Positions 12,158 through 14,215 of a stretch of 14,215 nt of DNA are shown one piece after another. Position 1 is the stretch's first letter; every line of letters begins with the position of its first letter. A program made the position numbers and the translations under genes. The notes beneath the pieces are model-generated. The model saw only the letters and a list, made by a program, of their open reading frames with translations, was not told where the DNA came from and did not search any database. Source of the DNA: SIG701 sp045577175 (GTDB lineage: Bacteria; Bacillota; Clostridia; Oscillospirales; CAG-272); contig JAZNHT010000004.1 of NCBI GenBank assembly GCA_045577175.1, forward strand, positions 1 to 14,215, given 5' to 3'.

Positions 12158-13942
12158 ATGGATATACATAATATTCGTCAGCAAATTCGATATAAGTCCA
12201 TATATGACGTGCCGCTGCGCGTGACCTACTACGCCCGTGTTTCGTCCGAGTCGGACGAGCAGTTAAATTCTCTCGGCAACCAGATCAGCTACTACGAGGA
12301 CTTCATCAAGAAGAATCCCGCATGGGTGTTTATCAGTGGATATATCGACGAGGGTCTGTCGGGTATATCTACGAAGAAGCGCGAGAACTTCAACCGTATG
12401 ATCGATGATGCGGCGCAGGATAAATTCGACCTGATTATCACAAAGGAAATATCACGTTTTGCCCGTAACATCTTGGATTCCATACAGTACACCCGTCAGC
12501 TTCTCAGTTGCGGCGTAGGCGTATTTTTTCAGAACGATAATATCAACACCCTTGACGAGGATTCCGAGCTTAGACTGGCTATTATGGCCTCTATCGCGCA
12601 GGACGAGCTCAGAAAGCTTTCGAGCCGTGTAAAATTTGGTCATCAGCAGGCGATCAAGCAGAACGTGGTCTTAGGCAACAGCCGTATCTTCGGCTACAAG
12701 AAGAACAACAAACGCCTTGTAATTGACGAGGATGAGGCTCCTATGGTCAGAGAGCTGTTTGAACTTTATGCAACCGATAACTACAGTATGAAGCAGATCG
12801 AAAAGATCTTCTGGGACAAGGGTTACCGTAATCTCAACGGCAAGAAGATCGCACACTCTACCATGGCGAACATGATCGCAAATCCGAAGTATAAGGGCTA
12901 CTACGTGGGCAACAAGGTCAAGATCGTTGATATGTTCACCAAAAAGCAGAAGTTCCTGCCGCCCGAGGAATGGGTGATGTTCAAGGACGAAACCGGTGAG
13001 ATCGTGCCCGCTATCGTAAGCGAGGAGCTTTGGGAGAGTGCAAACGCCGTTCTGCGCCGCAGAAGCGAGGACGTGAAGAACCGTCAGGGCATCTGCAATC
13101 ACGCCAATCTGCTTACGGGAAAGCTTTTCTGCACCGACTGCGGTACGCCCTATTACCGCAGAGAATCCAAGGACAAGGAGGGCAACAAAAACAGCAAGTG
13201 GGTATGTTCCAATAAGATCAACAGCGGCAAGGATGCCTGCGCTTCATTACCCATATATGAGGAGGAGATCAAGCCGGTTCTTTTCGAGGTGTTCAAGGAC
13301 ACCAAGGACAGCTCCGCCGCAATGATGCTCGAATACGAAAAGCTTTATCTGTCGATGACCGCAAACGGCACCCTTGACAAGATGATCGCCAAGCAGGAGG
13401 GCATCATTGATCTTGCCAATAAGAAAAAGGGGGCGCTTCTGAAGCTCATTGCCGAGGGGAATATCAACGGCAAGGATTTTAAGGATATGACCGAAGCGTG
13501 CAACAAGGAGATTCACGATGCCGAGGCAGAGCTGATTGAACTGAAGAATCAGCAGGAGTCCAGCGAGGAATTTAAGAAGCATATGGAAAAGGTGCGTGCC
13601 GTTCTCAAGGCCGCCGAGCGCGATATTGAAAAAGGAGAGATCTCCAAGGACTTTATTGACACCTTTATTGATAAGATTTTCGTCACACCTCTTGAGGACA
13701 AAACCATGGAGCTTCGCATCAAAATCTTCACTGGAGAAACCACCGAAAGATACCTCAAAAAACTCAAAGGTCGTGCTTGTATCATCACTATGCCATCTGA
13801 CCGAACCACAGAAAATGCCGAAAACGTGTCAAAAACGGGTGATTTTGATACAAAATCGGGGGTATCAGACACTCAAAGTCGTACGGGTCACACGATCAAG
13901 AAGATGGTCGAGAAGTACGAGAACGACATCAAGAGCAAGTAA
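12158..13942 (+). CDS. Large serine recombinase (integrase)
   Basis: A 594-residue site-specific recombinase that would integrate and excise its element by double-strand exchange. The resolvase domain spans about 20-165, with YYARVSSESDEQ (nucleophile S29), GYIDEGLSGISTKKR and the arginine-bearing KEISRFARN (R100, R103). A recombinase domain follows (about 170-300, with GYKKNNKRLVIDEDEAPMVRELFELY). The zinc ribbon has C325-x2-C328 and C350/C361. Then comes a long coiled coil (about 395-500) with the tail used for synapsis control. All expected residues are present and the frame is intact, so it could be active. AGGAG lies 6 bases before the ATG. Such genes usually sit at one end of their element next to the attachment site, so an end is expected in the repeats downstream or near 12080. 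A+T-richer than the 144-6720 region. Confidence 0.93.
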   Translation: MDIHNIRQQIRYKSIYDVPLRVTYYARVSSESDEQLNSLGNQISYYEDFIKKNPAWVFISGYIDEGLSGISTKKRENFNRMIDDAAQDKFDLIITKEISRFARNILDSIQYTRQLLSCGVGVFFQNDNINTLDEDSELRLAIMASIAQDELRKLSSRVKFGHQQAIKQNVVLGNSRIFGYKKNNKRLVIDEDEAPMVRELFELYATDNYSMKQIEKIFWDKGYRNLNGKKIAHSTMANMIANPKYKGYYVGNKVKIVDMFTKKQKFLPPEEWVMFKDETGEIVPAIVSEELWESANAVLRRRSEDVKNRQGICNHANLLTGKLFCTDCGTPYYRRESKDKEGNKNSKWVCSNKINSGKDACASLPIYEEEIKPVLFEVFKDTKDSSAAMMLEYEKLYLSMTANGTLDKMIAKQEGIIDLANKKKGALLKLIAEGNINGKDFKDMTEACNKEIHDAEAELIELKNQQESSEEFKKHMEKVRAVLKAAERDIEKGEISKDFIDTFIDKIFVTPLEDKTMELRIKIFTGETTERYLKKLKGRACIITMPSDRTTENAENVSKTGDFDTKSGVSDTQSRTGHTIKKMVEKYENDIKSK

Positions 13943-13962
13943 GAATTTCTTACAAGCGGAAG

Positions 13963-13992
13963 ATCGGGGGGCAGAAGCCTCCCGATTTTTTT
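13963..13992 (+). terminator. Terminator of the serine recombinase gene
   Basis: ATCGGGGGGC (13963-13972) and GCCTCCCGAT (13977-13986) form a 10-bp stem (one G-U), followed by seven or more T. It starts 20 bases after the stop codon. Confidence 0.88.
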
Positions 13993-14000
13993 GGTCAAAA

Positions 14001-14127
14001 GAAAAGCACCAGCTAAGCTGGTGGTTCCAAAGAGGCTTTTGCCGTTGAGAAAACCCGCCGCAGCGGTAGGCTCCCCTGTGTAAGGGGAGCTGTCAGCGAA
14101 GCTGACTGAGAGGTTGTTTGAGAGTGC
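14001..14127. repeat. Composite hairpin repeats of dispersed clostridial type
   Basis: Three hairpins in a row: CACCAGC-taa-GCTGGTG (14007-14023), CTCCCCT/AGGGGAG (14071-14089) and GTCAGC-gaa-GCTGAC (14092-14106). There is also a small CCGC/GCGG stem near 14057. The first resembles the 112-134 palindrome with compensated base changes (CCGGC/GCCGG versus CCAGC/GCTGG), so it is probably the end hairpin of a related element. The CTCCCCT...GCTGACTGAGAGGTT segment is of a type I recall as widely dispersed between genes in Clostridia. No gene lies here. Confidence 0.6.
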
Positions 14128-14140
14128 TTTTTTATAATCC

Positions 14141-14215
14141 CTTCGTCACAGCAAAGTAGCCACATCTGTGGCGGTAGGGCGAGTTTGCAAGTGTCAAATG
14201 TTTCAGAGGGCTTTC
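14141..14215 (+). repeat. Dispersed structured repeat, copy 2 (cut by the window end)
   Basis: Matches bases 1-75 at 72 of 75 positions, same orientation, including the GCCAC/GTGGC hairpin and the GTGTCAAATGTTTCAGAGGG segment. The window stops before the terminal palindrome. The mismatches show two family members, not one sequence read around a circle. Both ends falling in the same family suggests a contig broken at repeats. Confidence 0.85.

Noticed and set aside
1..14215. The window as one circular molecule, since its ends match
   Set aside because: The 75-base end match has three mismatches, and the content is chromosomal (rbfA, truB). A dispersed repeat family explains it better.

Overview
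The window looks like a piece of chromosome from a spore-forming, probably gut-dwelling Clostridia species. The evidence is an alpha/beta-type small acid-soluble spore protein gene, the Firmicutes-type order rbfA-nrnA-truB, AGGAGG-type ribosome binding sites and clear sigma-A promoters. The left part is G+C-rich with uniform codon use. From about 7.2 kb onward the sequence becomes visibly A+T-richer and mosaic, as expected of acquired DNA. No species is named because nothing seen here fixes one.

Layout. Positions 1-136 hold a structured dispersed repeat ending in a perfect hairpin; 75 bases of a second copy end the window (14141-14215). Positions 144-3624, minus strand, hold a two-gene operon for a YhaN/SbcC-like ATPase and a YhaO/SbcD-like nuclease, with its promoter at 3663-3691. 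Diverging from it, a promoter at 3753-3781 drives rbfA, nrnA, truB and a nitroreductase gene (3816-6720), ending at a terminator. This is core housekeeping: 30S maturation, degradation of short oligoribonucleotides, tRNA pseudouridine-55, and an FMN oxidoreductase.

Positions 6841-8846 hold the spore-protein gene, whose C-terminal end is replaced by an unrelated tail. Inserted after it is a self-contained minus-strand unit: terminator, AAA_14/DUF4143 ATPase gene, consensus promoter, and three direct repeats with an exact 23-bp period. A 39-bp near-identical direct repeat flanks this unit, and a strong plus-strand terminator lies just beyond the second copy. This looks like a cassette placed between a gene and its terminator. 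A second, divergent AAA_14/DUF4143 ATPase gene with its own promoter follows at 9115-10422.

Positions 10527-13992 appear to be the surviving end of an integrative/mobilizable element. It has a decayed replication-relaxation-like gene, a RemA/RemB (DUF370)-like gene, a structured leader with a short overlapping peptide, a SHOCT-like small protein, a terminator, and a large serine recombinase with its own promoter and terminator. The last 220 bases are stacked dispersed repeats.

The best candidates for something new are: the terminal repeat family, which resembles the RNA-encoding 3' end of IS200/IS605-type elements; the ATPase cassette with its 23-bp iterons; the chimeric spore protein; and the repeat pair bracketing the second ATPase promoter. 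All functional statements come from reading motifs by eye; no database search was possible.
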